Positions 1-8,432 are shown, numbered from the stretch's first letter. The stretch: DNA of 64,000 nt from Limnohabitans sp. Rim8 (GCF_945901735.1 NZ_CAMDLM010000016.1:1-64000), one strand, 5' to 3'. Notes: a model not told the origin generated them from the letters alone. Translations and numbers: made by a program.

Positions 1-1315
1 TGAGGGGCATGACAAGTCCTGTACCCATCTGCACCAAGTTCATGATGTTGTTGTTGGCCATTTGTGCTGTCATGATGGCCCTGATCTGTGCAGCTTCACC
101 ACTGGTGGCGTAGGGATCTATAACGCCAGCGAATTGCTTGGCCTTCATCAATGGCGTTAAGTGGCTGTAGTGCTTGGTGATCATCAACACTGACGTGCCC
201 ATCTGCTCCGCCAAGTCGTGAATTGGAATTCCTTCTAACAAGCGCTGGGTGGCGTAGTAGTGGCGCAAGCTGTACAAGCTGCGTTCCTTGCCCGTAACAG
301 GGCAGTTGAGTAGATCTGAGTCCTCAAGCCACTGACGGAAAGGTTTGTTCCAGTTGTCTGGCACTGAGCCATCACTCAAACGGAACAGCAGCTTGGGGAT
401 CTTTTTCTTTAAAACTTCCTCAAGCGTCATGTGGCTCAAGTCCGGACTGAGCTGACGTAGGCGCTCTAGCAGCAGCCAACAGCTGTTGTGGGCTACAAAG
501 TTGCGTGCACCGCGTTTGCCGCGTTGTAGACGGAAATGCAGGATGGGCTGCCCATCGCGCACTTCCACATCAATGTGCCGCCATTCCAAGTATTCAGCTT
601 CAGTTCCGGGGCGCATACCAGTAGCAGCCATGAAGGGCACGTAGATAGCCAGCAGTTCACGGATAATTTTTGTACGAGCGGTGCGCCCATCGTCAATGAA
701 CTTGGCCGCATACTTCATCATTGCTTCCAGCTCTTCATGGCTGAACTCAGCACGGCGATCACTTTCAACTCCAGTGTTCTTGGTAAGAGGGCGATCGTAT
801 GCAGTGAGATAGCCACGCTCAATGGCTTCATCAAAGATGAGGTTCAGCGCAGCGTTGTGATTGTTCTGTGCACTGCCTGAGAGCTCACGCCCCACCTTGT
901 CGCGACGCCACACATGGAATTCAGAAATCACGGCTGGCTTGATGCCATCCACGTTGTACAAGCCGTAGAAGGGGATTAAGTACAACTTAATAGCTGAAAC
1001 ATAGTCCCGAAAGCTAGGTTTGGCGGTACCTGCGGCAATTTCAGCTTCCAAGCGGTGCAGGACGATTTCAGCCACTGGCTTGAACTTTCTGCTGGTGACA
1101 GGGCGACCTTCTTCCAAGTCAAACGTTGCCTTCATCCACATACGCTCAGCAATCTTGGCAGCTTCCTTGACGTTTGCTGTGTCAGTGCTGCGGCGGAACC
1201 AAGTTTTGAGATTATCCAGCTTGTAATGCGCTTGCCATTTTTTGCTGTCGTCACGACGCACAAGCCTAATCAATTCAGGCTTGACTATGACGGTTTCGCT
1301 TGCTGGTACACGCAT
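1..1315 (-). CDS. tyrosine recombinase / phage-type integrase (3' end outside window)
   Basis: Open without a stop from an ATG at 1315 to the window edge, at least 438 codons. The C-terminal catalytic domain shows the tyrosine-recombinase signature: the first arginine in ATGMRPGTEAEYLEW, the H-x-x-R box in YSLRHYYATQR, and the nucleophile tyrosine in MITKHYSHL. The N-terminal half is predicted to be the core-binding/SAM-like part. It starts 125 bp from the 3' end of tRNA-Asn and reads away from it, the standard arrangement of an island integrase at its tRNA attachment site. Base composition is visibly more AT-rich than in the neighbouring genes, which supports horizontal origin. The gene probably catalyses integration and excision of an element lying to the left of the window. 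The family is certain; the particular element is unknown. Confidence 0.92.
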   Translation of the reverse strand, partial: MRVPASETVIVKPELIRLVRRDDSKKWQAHYKLDNLKTWFRRSTDTANVKEAAKIAERMWMKATFDLEEGRPVTSRKFKPVAEIVLHRLEAEIAAGTAKPSFRDYVSAIKLYLIPFYGLYNVDGIKPAVISEFHVWRRDKVGRELSGSAQNNHNAALNLIFDEAIERGYLTAYDRPLTKNTGVESDRRAEFSHEELEAMMKYAAKFIDDGRTARTKIIRELLAIYVPFMAATGMRPGTEAEYLEWRHIDVEVRDGQPILHFRLQRGKRGARNFVAHNSCWLLLERLRQLSPDLSHMTLEEVLKKKIPKLLFRLSDGSVPDNWNKPFRQWLEDSDLLNCPVTGKERSLYSLRHYYATQRLLEGIPIHDLAEQMGTSVLMITKHYSHLTPLMKAKQFAGVIDPYATSGEAAQIRAIMTAQMANNNIMNLVQMGTGLVMPL

Positions 1316-1401
1316 GTCAGCACTTTACAACGACTTTTCAGAAAAAGCAACCAACGGCAGATTAATTATTCGTGTAATAACCGTGTAATTAACAAATCAA
1401 A

Positions 1402-1431
1402 TAAAAACAACGAGGTAAGTCGTTGTTTTTA
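1402..1431. terminator. bidirectional hairpin terminator between integrase and tRNA-Asn
   Basis: A perfect 12-bp inverted repeat (arms TAAAAACAACGA and its complement) with a 6-nt loop, GGTAAG. It has A/T tracts on both sides, so it could stop transcription from either direction. It lies 10 bp beyond the 3' end of tRNA-Asn and about 90 bp upstream of the integrase start. It probably terminates the tRNA transcript and insulates the integrase. Confidence 0.6.
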
Positions 1432-1440
1432 AAGGGATTT

Positions 1441-1516
1441 TGGCTCCTCAACCTGGGCTCGAACCAGGGACCTACGGATTAACAGTCCGGCGCTCTACCG
1501 ACTGAGCTATTGAGGA
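1441..1516 (-). tRNA. tRNA-Asn (anticodon GTT)
   Basis: 76 nt including an encoded CCA end (TGG at 1441-1443 on the plus strand). The acceptor stem TCCTCAA pairs with TTGAGGA. The anticodon loop reads CTGTTAATC, giving anticodon GTT (Asn). The T arm contains GGTTCGAGCC. The integrase of the preceding feature points away from its 3' end, so the 3' half is the likely attB/attL core of the element. Confidence 0.97.
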
Positions 1517-1595
1517 ACAGCTCTGGATTATAGGTCGATTTTTAGTCTGTTTTGAGAGGGGCAATAGATTTTTCGCAAATCTTGCCACCCTGGTT

Positions 1596-3806
1596 TCAGA
1601 AGCTGGCCTTGACCACCAAACGCACCGTGCGGGGTGCACCGGGGTACAGGTAGTAGTGGCCGTATTGCTTGGGGGATTCACGCCAGTAACGGCGGTCGGC
1701 CAGGTTGTCGATGGCCAGTGTCCATTGCGTGCGCGTGCCCTGGATGCGCGTGTCGTAATGCGTGGCCAGATCGAGCGTGGTCCATGCGGGCAGCAGGAGG
1801 GCACCATCCTCGGTCACGCGGCGCGTGCCTTCGTGGTTCAGTCGCAAACTGCTGCGCAAACCTGGGGTGCCTGCGAAGCGGTATTGCGCCATGGCGCGCA
1901 AGCTCATGCGTGGCACGTTCAGGGCGCGTTGGCCGTTGATGCTGGGGTCAATCTCAGCTTCTTGACGCTTGGCATCTGTCCAGGTGGTGGCGATGTCCCA
2001 TTGCCATTGCGCTTGGGTCAGGCCCGCCGACAACTCCAGTCCCCGGTGGCGGGCTTGTCCGTCGATTTTTCGGGTGCAGGTGTTGGCCTCGTCGCAGGTG
2101 CCTTCGTCGCCCGCCACGGGGCGGGTGATGTCAAACCAGCTCGCTTGCCAGCGCGTGCGGACCCATTGGCCTTTGACACCGATCTCGAACTGCTCGCTGC
2201 GCAACGCGGGCAGGGCTTGACCGGCGTTGGTGTAGCGGTTGCGGTTGGGCGCAACATCGGTTTCAATGCCTTCGCCGTAGCTGCCATAGACAAGGTAGGC
2301 GGGCGTGATCTGGTGCGTCAGGGCCAGCCAGGGTGTGTTGAAGCTGCGCTCGTCCTGCACAGCGCGGCTGCCGTCGGTGCGCTCGCTGGCGCGGTTCAGG
2401 CGCGTGTGACGCAGGCCCAGCCACAGGGCGGTTTGCGCGCTCAATGCAATGCGGTCACGCAGCGCGATTTCAGTGGTGTATTCGCTGCGGTTGGTGTTCA
2501 GGTCGTTCGGGGTGGGTTGGGCTTCGGGGCTGTCCGAGGTGCCGTCAATATTGCCTGTGCCGGCCCAGTTGTAGGCTTGCATGCTGGATAGGCGATCGAG
2601 CAAGCGGTGGCGCATCAAGCTCACGCCCACATCGTGGCGCAAGCCTGCCAGGCGCATTTGGCCATTGATTTCGGTTTGCAGGGCGTCGCTGGTGCGGCGT
2701 TCGTTGTCGCTGCGGTAGTCGTAGAGATCGAAGTTGCCGTTGCTGCAGTATTTGTCGCCAATCCAGTCGCCACTGGGCAAGGTGCAGCCAAACGCGTAGC
2801 TCAGTCGGTCATGGGAGCGCAGACGTTGAGCGCCGTATTGCGTGGTCCACAGCCAGCCGCCGTCCAGGTTTTGTTTGAAGCGGATGGTGCCTGTGGTGCC
2901 TGCAAACACGCCGGGCACTGACCAGGCCTGGCGCGTGATGTTGCGTGTGCCGTCCACGGTGGGGGGGAGGGTGGGCACGCCATTGAAGGGGTCGTTCGCA
3001 TTGGCCAGCAGGCTGTAGGCATTCACCCCCATTTGCTGGCGTTCGCTGCGCTCGATCTCCCACTCCAGGCGGCTGTCGGGCGTGAGCCGCCAGTCCATGG
3101 CCAAGGCCATCAGGTGGCGGTGGCCTTGCGTGTTTTTGATGTAAGGATTGAGGTCTTCATAGGCCGCATTGAAGCGGTAGCCCAGGGCCTGGTCTTGGCC
3201 AAAACGGCCGCCCAAGTCCAGCGCGATGCTGCTGTTGTGGGCTGGGCCGAAACTGGCGCTGACGTCGCGCACGGTGGTGTTTTGGGCCGAGGGCGGGCGT
3301 TTGACCACGTAGTTGACCAAGCCGCCCGGGGCGCTGGTGCCGGCTTGGATGCCGCTGGTGCCCTTGAACAACTCGATTCGTTCCTTGTTGTCCATGCCGA
3401 TCATGGTTTCGGCCGAGATGGGCAGGCCTTCGCGGCGGTAGTTGTAGCGGTTGTCCAGGGTGTAGCCGCGCACACTCAGCATGTCCCAGTAGGCGGGTGA
3501 GTTGTAGCTGTCGGCCACACTGGCATCGAGGCGCAAGGCGTCGGAGACGCGTTTCGCGCCGATGTCTTGCAGGGTTTTCTGGTCGATGGTGACGGCACTG
3601 AACGGTGCTTTGCTCAGGGGCACATCGCCAAAGCCGCTGACCTGCGAGGGTGCGGCATCGGTGATGGTGATTTCGGTCAGGCTTTGTGCCGCAAGCCCGG
3701 TGGCCGTCAACAAGGCGATGGCGCTGGCGACATGGGTGGCGCGAAAAGCAAAGCGGCCGGCAGACCGGCGCGGACGAGACGAAAAGAATGGCGAAAAAAA
3801 TGCCAT
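1596..3806 (-). CDS. TonB-dependent outer-membrane receptor under TPP-riboswitch control
   Basis: 736 residues. An N-terminal signal sequence (hydrophobic stretch around residues 27-42) is followed by a TonB-box-like segment, a plug domain (about 50-170; SVRGYTLDNRYNYRREGLP, GTSGIQAGTSAPGGLVNYV) and a long beta-barrel ending in the aromatic C-terminus KASF typical of barrel proteins. By sequence style it belongs to the group usually labelled TonB-dependent siderophore receptors. However, its 5' leader carries a clear thiamine-pyrophosphate aptamer, so its substrate is more likely thiamine, a thiamine phosphate or a thiamine precursor taken up across the outer membrane with TonB-ExbBD energy. 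The start is set by the ATG at 3806 preceded by GAAGG. No thiamine biosynthesis gene is next to it. Receptor class is confident; substrate is inferred from the riboswitch. Confidence 0.92.
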   Translation of the reverse strand: MAFFSPFFSSRPRRSAGRFAFRATHVASAIALLTATGLAAQSLTEITITDAAPSQVSGFGDVPLSKAPFSAVTIDQKTLQDIGAKRVSDALRLDASVADSYNSPAYWDMLSVRGYTLDNRYNYRREGLPISAETMIGMDNKERIELFKGTSGIQAGTSAPGGLVNYVVKRPPSAQNTTVRDVSASFGPAHNSSIALDLGGRFGQDQALGYRFNAAYEDLNPYIKNTQGHRHLMALAMDWRLTPDSRLEWEIERSERQQMGVNAYSLLANANDPFNGVPTLPPTVDGTRNITRQAWSVPGVFAGTTGTIRFKQNLDGGWLWTTQYGAQRLRSHDRLSYAFGCTLPSGDWIGDKYCSNGNFDLYDYRSDNERRTSDALQTEINGQMRLAGLRHDVGVSLMRHRLLDRLSSMQAYNWAGTGNIDGTSDSPEAQPTPNDLNTNRSEYTTEIALRDRIALSAQTALWLGLRHTRLNRASERTDGSRAVQDERSFNTPWLALTHQITPAYLVYGSYGEGIETDVAPNRNRYTNAGQALPALRSEQFEIGVKGQWVRTRWQASWFDITRPVAGDEGTCDEANTCTRKIDGQARHRGLELSAGLTQAQWQWDIATTWTDAKRQEAEIDPSINGQRALNVPRMSLRAMAQYRFAGTPGLRSSLRLNHEGTRRVTEDGALLLPAWTTLDLATHYDTRIQGTRTQWTLAIDNLADRRYWRESPKQYGHYYLYPGAPRTVRLVVKASF

Positions 3807-3887
3807 GACGTTTTTCCTTCAACGTAATGGCAGGTCGGCTGGCTGGGAACGTCATGCGCCCGAAACCGGACGCCGTTCTTTTGACGA

Positions 3888-3969
3888 GCTTCCCTGCGCG
3901 AGGATTACCTCAATCAGGTTCAAAGGGACTTTCTCAGTCGATGGCTTTGCAGCCACCAACACCCCTAGC
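3888..3969 (-). promoter_or_regulatory. TPP riboswitch (THI element)
   Basis: Read on the minus strand, the element has the conserved aptamer blocks in order: GGGGTG, then CTGAGA, CCCTTTGAACCTGA, GGTAATCC and GCGCAGGGAAGC, closing a P1 stem (GCT with AGC). These are the CUGAGA and ACCUGA ligand-pocket motifs of TPP aptamers. It lies about 80 nt upstream of the TonB receptor start. In between, AACGTC just before the ATG (3807-3812) can pair with GACGTT at 3848-3853, or its AACGT part with ACGTT at 3821-3825. This could hide or expose the GAAGG ribosome-binding site, so a translational OFF switch is plausible. The aptamer is seen directly; the expression platform is inference. Confidence 0.9.
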
Positions 3970-4057
3970 GGATGCGCCGCAGGATTGCAGCGCGGTGTGG
4001 ATTTTAGGCGATCCGAGCCAGGCATGCTTTGAGCAGACACGCAGGGGCTGGGGTTTT

Positions 4058-4163
4058 GCAGGTCGGGCCTTCAGGTCCGACGGGGATCAGTTGTCGGACC
4101 CGAAGGGCCCGACCTACGGGTTATCGGCGTAGATCTTTTGCAGGTCGGGCCTTCAGGTCCGAC
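4058..4163. repeat. three family-A palindromic repeat units
   Basis: Two direct copies of a 24-bp unit with core GTCGGGCCTTCAGGTCCGAC (4058-4081 and 4140-4163) flank an inverted variant (4093-4117). Each unit can form a hairpin with a very short loop. They fill the gap between the ferredoxin-NADP reductase gene and the TPP leader, both on the minus strand. Confidence 0.85.
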
Positions 4164-4173
4164 GGGGTTGTGT

Positions 4174-5211
4174 TCAGGCGATTCCCAGACGCTGGTGCAG
4201 CAGCGTGGAGGTGGTCGTGTACTGCAGCAGGGTTTTTTCTTCCGGGCGCAGCAGGGCCACGGCACCAAAAGCGGCCAGCGTGGCTTCGTGGAAGCCGCAC
4301 AGGATCAGCTTCTTTTTGCCCGGGTAGGTGTTGATGTCACCCACCGCAAAAATGCCCGGCTCAGAGGTGCCGAAGTTTTCGGTGTTGACCACCAGCTGCT
4401 TGCGTTCCATGGCCAGGCCCCATTGCGCTACGGGCCCCAATTTGGGCGACAGGCCCAGACAGGTTTGCAGCACATCCAAGCTCAGCCACTCGGTGTCGCC
4501 TTGCGGGTTGAGCAGTTCCAGTGCTTGCAAGCGGCCAGCTTCGGTGCGCAGGCCTGTGGGCTGACCGGCCACAAAGCGCATGCGGCCTTCGGTGCAGGCT
4601 TGGCGCATTTGGGCGATCAAGGTCGGGTCGGCGGTAAAGGCGTCGCGGCGGTGCAGCAGCGTCACGCTGGCAGCGGCTTGTGGGCCTTGACCTGCATCCA
4701 GGCCAGTTTGCAAGGCGGTGTCGCCGTCGCCCGCCACCACCAGGTGTTGGCCTGCCCAGCGCTCGGGCGCGGGTTGCTCGGCAAAGACTTGCGTGCCTTC
4801 AAAATCCGCCAGGCCGCCCAAGGCCATGCGGCGCGCGACAAAAGCGCCGACGCCCGCTGCGATGAACAGGGTGTGGGTGCGAAAGGTCTGGCCCGTGCTG
4901 GTGATCACCAGCAGGCGCTGGTCGGGCAGGCGCTCGACGCTGCCCACATGCTGGCTCAGGTGCAGGGTGGGTTTGAAGGGGGCGATTTGCTGCTGCAGGC
5001 GCTCGATCAGTTCGAGGCCGGTGCAATAGGGAATGCCCGGAATGTCGTAGATGGGTTTGGCGCCATACAGCTCGGCGCATTGGCCGCCCACATGCGGCAG
5101 GGCGTCGATCACGTGGCAGTGCACGCCCTGCAGCCCGAGCTGGAAAACCTGAAACAGGCCCACGGGGCCTGCGCCAATGACCAGCGCTTCGGTGTCGATG
5201 GGGGCGGTCAT
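4174..5211 (-). CDS. thioredoxin-reductase-like ferredoxin--NADP reductase
   Basis: 345 residues, the usual length of the TrxR-type (YumC-like) ferredoxin/flavodoxin-NADP reductases. It has an N-terminal FAD-binding GxGxxG region (VIGAGPVGLFQVFQ), GGQC about 40 residues in, an NADP-domain dinucleotide fold (VVAGDGDTALQTGL) and the C-terminal FAD motif GIFAVGDIN. The C-x-x-C of thioredoxin reductases is absent, as expected for FNRs. It is encoded 64 bp downstream of the ferredoxin gene on the same strand, which suggests that this ferredoxin is its partner. It would move electrons between NADPH and the FeS protein in the cytosol. A second, unrelated plant-type FNR occurs at 17.5 kb. Confidence 0.9.
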   Translation of the reverse strand: MTAPIDTEALVIGAGPVGLFQVFQLGLQGVHCHVIDALPHVGGQCAELYGAKPIYDIPGIPYCTGLELIERLQQQIAPFKPTLHLSQHVGSVERLPDQRLLVITSTGQTFRTHTLFIAAGVGAFVARRMALGGLADFEGTQVFAEQPAPERWAGQHLVVAGDGDTALQTGLDAGQGPQAAASVTLLHRRDAFTADPTLIAQMRQACTEGRMRFVAGQPTGLRTEAGRLQALELLNPQGDTEWLSLDVLQTCLGLSPKLGPVAQWGLAMERKQLVVNTENFGTSEPGIFAVGDINTYPGKKKLILCGFHEATLAAFGAVALLRPEEKTLLQYTTTSTLLHQRLGIA

Positions 5212-5226
5212 GGGGTGAAGCTTGCG

Positions 5227-5263
5227 AAAAAAAGGCCGAAATAAAAAGGCCGAAAATTTCGGC
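5227..5263 (-). terminator. intrinsic terminator after fdxA
   Basis: On the minus strand a short hairpin GCCGAAATTTTCGGC is followed directly by CTTTTT and then a second pyrimidine tract (TTTTTTT). It sits between the ferredoxin stop and the reductase start, so it may attenuate rather than block read-through to the reductase. Confidence 0.6.
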
Positions 5264-5275
5264 TCTTCAAAAAGT

Positions 5276-5605
5276 TCAGCGGATCAACTCGGACAACTTG
5301 CCGGTCTTGTCTTTCCACTCGTCAGCGGTGGCCAACGGCGTTTTGCGCTTGGTGATGCTCCTCCAGCCGGGCAATACGGCCAACTGGGCATTGAGTTGGG
5401 TCATGTGCTGCTGGTCGGCGGGCAGGTCTTCTTCGGCAAAGATGGCATTCACGGGGCATTCTGGGATGCACACAGCGCAGTCGATGCACTCATCGGGGTC
5501 GATGGTCAGGAAGTTGGGGCCTTCGCGAAAGCAATCCACGGGGCAAACGTCCACACAGTCGGTGTATTTGCACTGGATACAGGATTCGGAAACAACGTGG
5601 GTCAT
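5276..5605 (-). CDS. fdxA: FdxA-type 7Fe ferredoxin
   Basis: 109 residues from the ATG at 5605, matching the standard length of the proteobacterial [3Fe-4S][4Fe-4S] ferredoxin. The start [20 protein letters not shown] and the second cluster motif [16 protein letters not shown] show the characteristic cysteine spacing. The C-terminal tail with W-x-x-I-T-x-x-K is typical of FdxA. A longer in-frame start at 5704 would add a basic, non-conserved leader and was rejected. The protein is a soluble electron carrier. It lies between the sulfur-assimilation operon and a ferredoxin-NADP reductase, so it may feed the reductase CysI, which has no CysJ partner here (inference). Confidence 0.95.
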   Translation of the reverse strand: MTHVVSESCIQCKYTDCVDVCPVDCFREGPNFLTIDPDECIDCAVCIPECPVNAIFAEEDLPADQQHMTQLNAQLAVLPGWRSITKRKTPLATADEWKDKTGKLSELIR

Positions 5606-5751
5606 GATGGACTCGGAAAATGGAGCAGCGCTGTAGGATTGGCGCGGGAATTTGGATTTTAAAGGAGATCGTTCGCCTCCCGATGGAGGCGAACCCCTGC
5701 TCACGACAGGGATGATGGTGAATCATACGCATGGGTCAGAGTGGCCCATTT

Positions 5752-6000
5752 GTCGGGGCTAAAGCCGCCGACCTACAAATCGATGTGTCACTCGGTGGCA
5801 TCTGCCCCGACATGAAATGAACCCGTAGGTCGGTGGCTTCAGCCCCAACATGAAATGAACCCGGTCGGTGGCATCCGCCCCGACATGAAATGAACCCGTA
5901 GGTCGGTGGCTTCAGCCCCAACATGAAATGAACCCGTAGGTCGGTGGCTTCAGCCCCAACATGAAATGAACCCGTAGGTCGGTGGCTTCAGCCCCGACAT
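5752..6000. repeat. family-A tandem array, about six units, 38-bp period
   Basis: Units of the form GTAGGTCGGTGGCTTCAGCC followed by CCAACATGAAATGAACCC begin near 5825, 5863, 5898, 5936 and 5974 (spacings 38, 35, 38 and 38), with a divergent unit at about 5792 and an inverted one at 5752-5775. Spacers are near-identical, so this is a true tandem repeat and not a CRISPR. It separates cysN from the fdxA promoter region and accounts for most of the 400 bp between those genes. Confidence 0.92.
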
Positions 6001-6006
6001 GCCGGC

Positions 6007-7287
6007 TCAGTTCACCAGCACCGCCCCCGAGGTCTTGTGGCTGGCGGTGTCCACCAGCACCAGCGCGCCCAAAATGCGCGACTGGGCAAAGGGCCGGGTG
6101 GCCAGAGGCTCTTGCAGGGTCAAGGTCACATGGCCGATGGCGTTGGGGGGCAGTTCGCTGGCTTCTTCTTCGGCCAGGGTGTTCACGTTCAGGCGGTGTA
6201 CCACGCGCTGCACTTTCACTTTGACCCAGCGGTGGCCGTGCAGCGCCCAGTAAGTGCGCCCGGCCACCAGGGGCTCGTCGTCCATCCAGGCGATGGTGGT
6301 GCTCAGCTGGCGCTGGCCTTCGGGGCTGCCGTGTTCTGCCAGCAGCCAGTCGCCGCGCGACACGTCCACCTCGCGGTCGAGCACAAGGCCTGCGCTGTGG
6401 CCAGCGGCCTTGTTTTGCGCTTGGCGGGTGGCGCTGAGCACCTGCGCCACCACGGCGGTTTGGCCACTGGGGAAAACCTGGACGGTCTGGCCCGGCTCAA
6501 CGCTGCCCGTGGCCACGCGGCCCCAAAACACCCGGCGGCCCTGGGTGGTCACGCCCGAATCGTGAAACTTCTCCACCCACTGCACCGGGAAGCTGAACGC
6601 CACACCGGTCTCGGCAGGTGTGACGGGCAGGTCTTCCAGGATGCTGAGCAAGCTGGGGCCGGTGTAGCCGCACCAGTCGGCTTGGTCGGCGTTGTGGGTG
6701 TCCACCACATTCCAGCCCTTGAGGGCCGATACGGGCACCATGGCCGCGATGGTGATGCCGGCTGCTTGGGCGAACTTTTCCAAAGCCCCTGCGATGTTTT
6801 TGTAAGCCAGGGCAGGGTCGGCCACGGCGTCCAGTTTGTTGATGGCGAACACGACAGACGGCACCCGCAGCAGGTTCACTAGCAGCGCGTGGCGGCGGGT
6901 TTGCGGCAGCAGTGGCAGGTCGGGGTGGGCCCAGTCGAGCTTGATGGCGTCGACCAGCACCACGGCGGCGTCGGCGCTGGATGCGGCGGTGACCATGTTG
7001 CGGGTGTATTGCTCGTGGCCCGGTGCGTCGCCAATGATGAACTTGCGCGATTCGGTGTTGAAGTAGCGGTAGGCCACGTCGATGGTGATGCCTTGCTCGC
7101 GCTCGGCACTCAGGCCGTCGGTCAGCAGAGCCAGGTCAGTTTCGCCTGAGCGCTGCACGCCCGCCAAGTGGTCTTGCAGCACGGCCTTGGTGTCCACCAG
7201 CAGGCGGCCAATCAGTGTGCTCTTGCCATCGTCGACCGAGCCGCAGGTGATGAATTTGAGGGCTGAGAAATGTTTGTCGTTGTGCAT
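6007..7287 (-). CDS. cysN: sulfate adenylyltransferase GTPase subunit
   Basis: 426 residues, the EF-Tu-like regulatory subunit of ATP sulfurylase that couples GTP hydrolysis to APS formation with CysD. The GTPase motifs are clear: G1 GSVDDGKSTLIGRLL, switch II DAPGHEQYTRNM, and G4 NKLDAV, followed by beta-barrel domains. There is no C-terminal APS kinase (CysC) extension. That fits an APS-reducing pathway, because the neighbouring CysH is of the APS-reductase type. It starts 17 bp after cysD on the same strand, so the two are co-transcribed. It is slightly shorter than E. coli CysN at the C-terminus. Confidence 0.96.
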   Translation of the reverse strand: MHNDKHFSALKFITCGSVDDGKSTLIGRLLVDTKAVLQDHLAGVQRSGETDLALLTDGLSAEREQGITIDVAYRYFNTESRKFIIGDAPGHEQYTRNMVTAASSADAAVVLVDAIKLDWAHPDLPLLPQTRRHALLVNLLRVPSVVFAINKLDAVADPALAYKNIAGALEKFAQAAGITIAAMVPVSALKGWNVVDTHNADQADWCGYTGPSLLSILEDLPVTPAETGVAFSFPVQWVEKFHDSGVTTQGRRVFWGRVATGSVEPGQTVQVFPSGQTAVVAQVLSATRQAQNKAAGHSAGLVLDREVDVSRGDWLLAEHGSPEGQRQLSTTIAWMDDEPLVAGRTYWALHGHRWVKVKVQRVVHRLNVNTLAEEEASELPPNAIGHVTLTLQEPLATRPFAQSRILGALVLVDTASHKTSGAVLVN

Positions 7288-7304
7288 ATGTGGTTCCCCC
7301 GTGA

Positions 7305-8255
7305 TTAGAAATAGCCGTCTTTTTTGCGCTTCTCCATCGAAGCCTCGGACGTCTTGTCGTCCATGCGCGTGGCGCCGCGCTCGCTCACATCGGCGGCCAG
7401 CGTCTCGATCACGATCTGCTCAGGTGTAGAGGCCGTGCTTTCCACCGGGCAGGTGCAGGTGATGTCGCCCACAGTGCGAAAACGCACGTCGCGCACCACC
7501 ACCGTTTCGCCGTCTTTAGGCGCGGTCAGCGTGGTCACCGGCACCAAGAGGCCCCGGCGGTCGACCACCTCGCGTTTGTGGGTGTAGTAGATCGAGGGCA
7601 AGGCAATGCGTTCGCGGGCAATGTATTGCCACACGTCCAGCTCGGTCCAGTTGCTGATCGGGAAAACGCGAAAGTGCTCACCGGGTTGCAGCTTGTGGTT
7701 GAACAGGGTCCACAGTTCGGGGCGCTGCGCCTTGGGCTGCCACTGGCCAAAGCTGTCGCGGTGACTGAAGATGCGCTCCTTGGCGCGGGCTTTTTCTTCG
7801 TCTCGGCGGGCGCCACCGATCAGCGCGTCAAAGCCGAACTCTTCAATCGCTTCGAGCAGGGTCACCGACTGGTGCACGTTGCGGCTCTCGCCGGGGTGGG
7901 CCAGGCGCACGGTGCCGCGCTTCATCGAGTCTTCGACGCTGCGCACGATCAGTTCGGCACCCAGCTCCTGGGCGCGCGCGTCTCGGAAGTCGGTCACTTC
8001 GGTGAAGTTGTGGCCGGTGTCGATCATGAGCAGCGGGTAGGGGATGCGGCCGCTGCCGGCGGGGCTTGTTTTGCCTCCAAAAGCCTTCTCTGCGCACTTG
8101 AGCATGACCAGCGAATCCTTGCCACCGGAAAACAGCAGGGTGGGGCGCTCGAAAGCGGCGGCAACTTCGCGCAGGATGAAGATGGTTTCTTCTTCCAACG
8201 CGTCGAGGTGGGCGTTGCTCAGGGTGTGCAGTTCGGTGGGTGTGGTGGCGGTCAT
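7305..8255 (-). CDS. cysD: sulfate adenylyltransferase catalytic subunit
   Basis: 316 residues from the ATG at 8255. Contains the PP-loop ATP-binding motif LFSGGKDSLVML, then GGARRDEEKARAKERIFS and WTELDVWQYI of the PAPS-reductase/ATP-sulfurylase fold. It makes APS from sulfate and ATP together with CysN. The frame is open upstream to 8342, but that part is translated from the repeat array, so the start at MTATTPTELHTLSN was chosen. A repeat block separates it from cysH, yet strand and order keep it in the same putative operon. Confidence 0.96.
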   Translation of the reverse strand: MTATTPTELHTLSNAHLDALEEETIFILREVAAAFERPTLLFSGGKDSLVMLKCAEKAFGGKTSPAGSGRIPYPLLMIDTGHNFTEVTDFRDARAQELGAELIVRSVEDSMKRGTVRLAHPGESRNVHQSVTLLEAIEEFGFDALIGGARRDEEKARAKERIFSHRDSFGQWQPKAQRPELWTLFNHKLQPGEHFRVFPISNWTELDVWQYIARERIALPSIYYTHKREVVDRRGLLVPVTTLTAPKDGETVVVRDVRFRTVGDITCTCPVESTASTPEQIVIETLAADVSERGATRMDDKTSEASMEKRKKDGYF

Positions 8256-8279
8256 GTTGAGATCTTCGCAGGGGTTTTT

Positions 8280-8427
8280 GTAGGTCGGTGGCTTTAGCTC
8301 CGACATCTGTCTTTTCGGGCTCAATGTCGGGGCTGAAGCCACCGACCTACGAGGTCAATGCATGTCGGGGCTGAAGCTGCCGACCTACGAGGTCAATGCA
8401 TGTCGGAGCTGAAGCTGCCGACCTGCG
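8280..8427. repeat. family-A tandem units between cysH and cysD
   Basis: One forward unit (8280-8304) followed by three units in the opposite orientation starting at 8325, 8363 and 8401, again with an exact 38-bp period and GAGGTCAATGCA between cores. The period matches that of the array at 5.8 kb, but the units are inverted and the spacer differs. Confidence 0.9.
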
Positions 8428-8432
8428 GGGAT

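Noticed and set aside
5752-6000. CRISPR-like appearance of the 38-bp-period array
   Set aside because: The sequence between cores is the same in each unit, so there are no unique spacers, and no cas genes are near.
8256-8342. Longer cysD start
   Set aside because: The added residues are translated from repeat units and absent from the CysD family; the ATG at 8255 gives the usual N-terminus.
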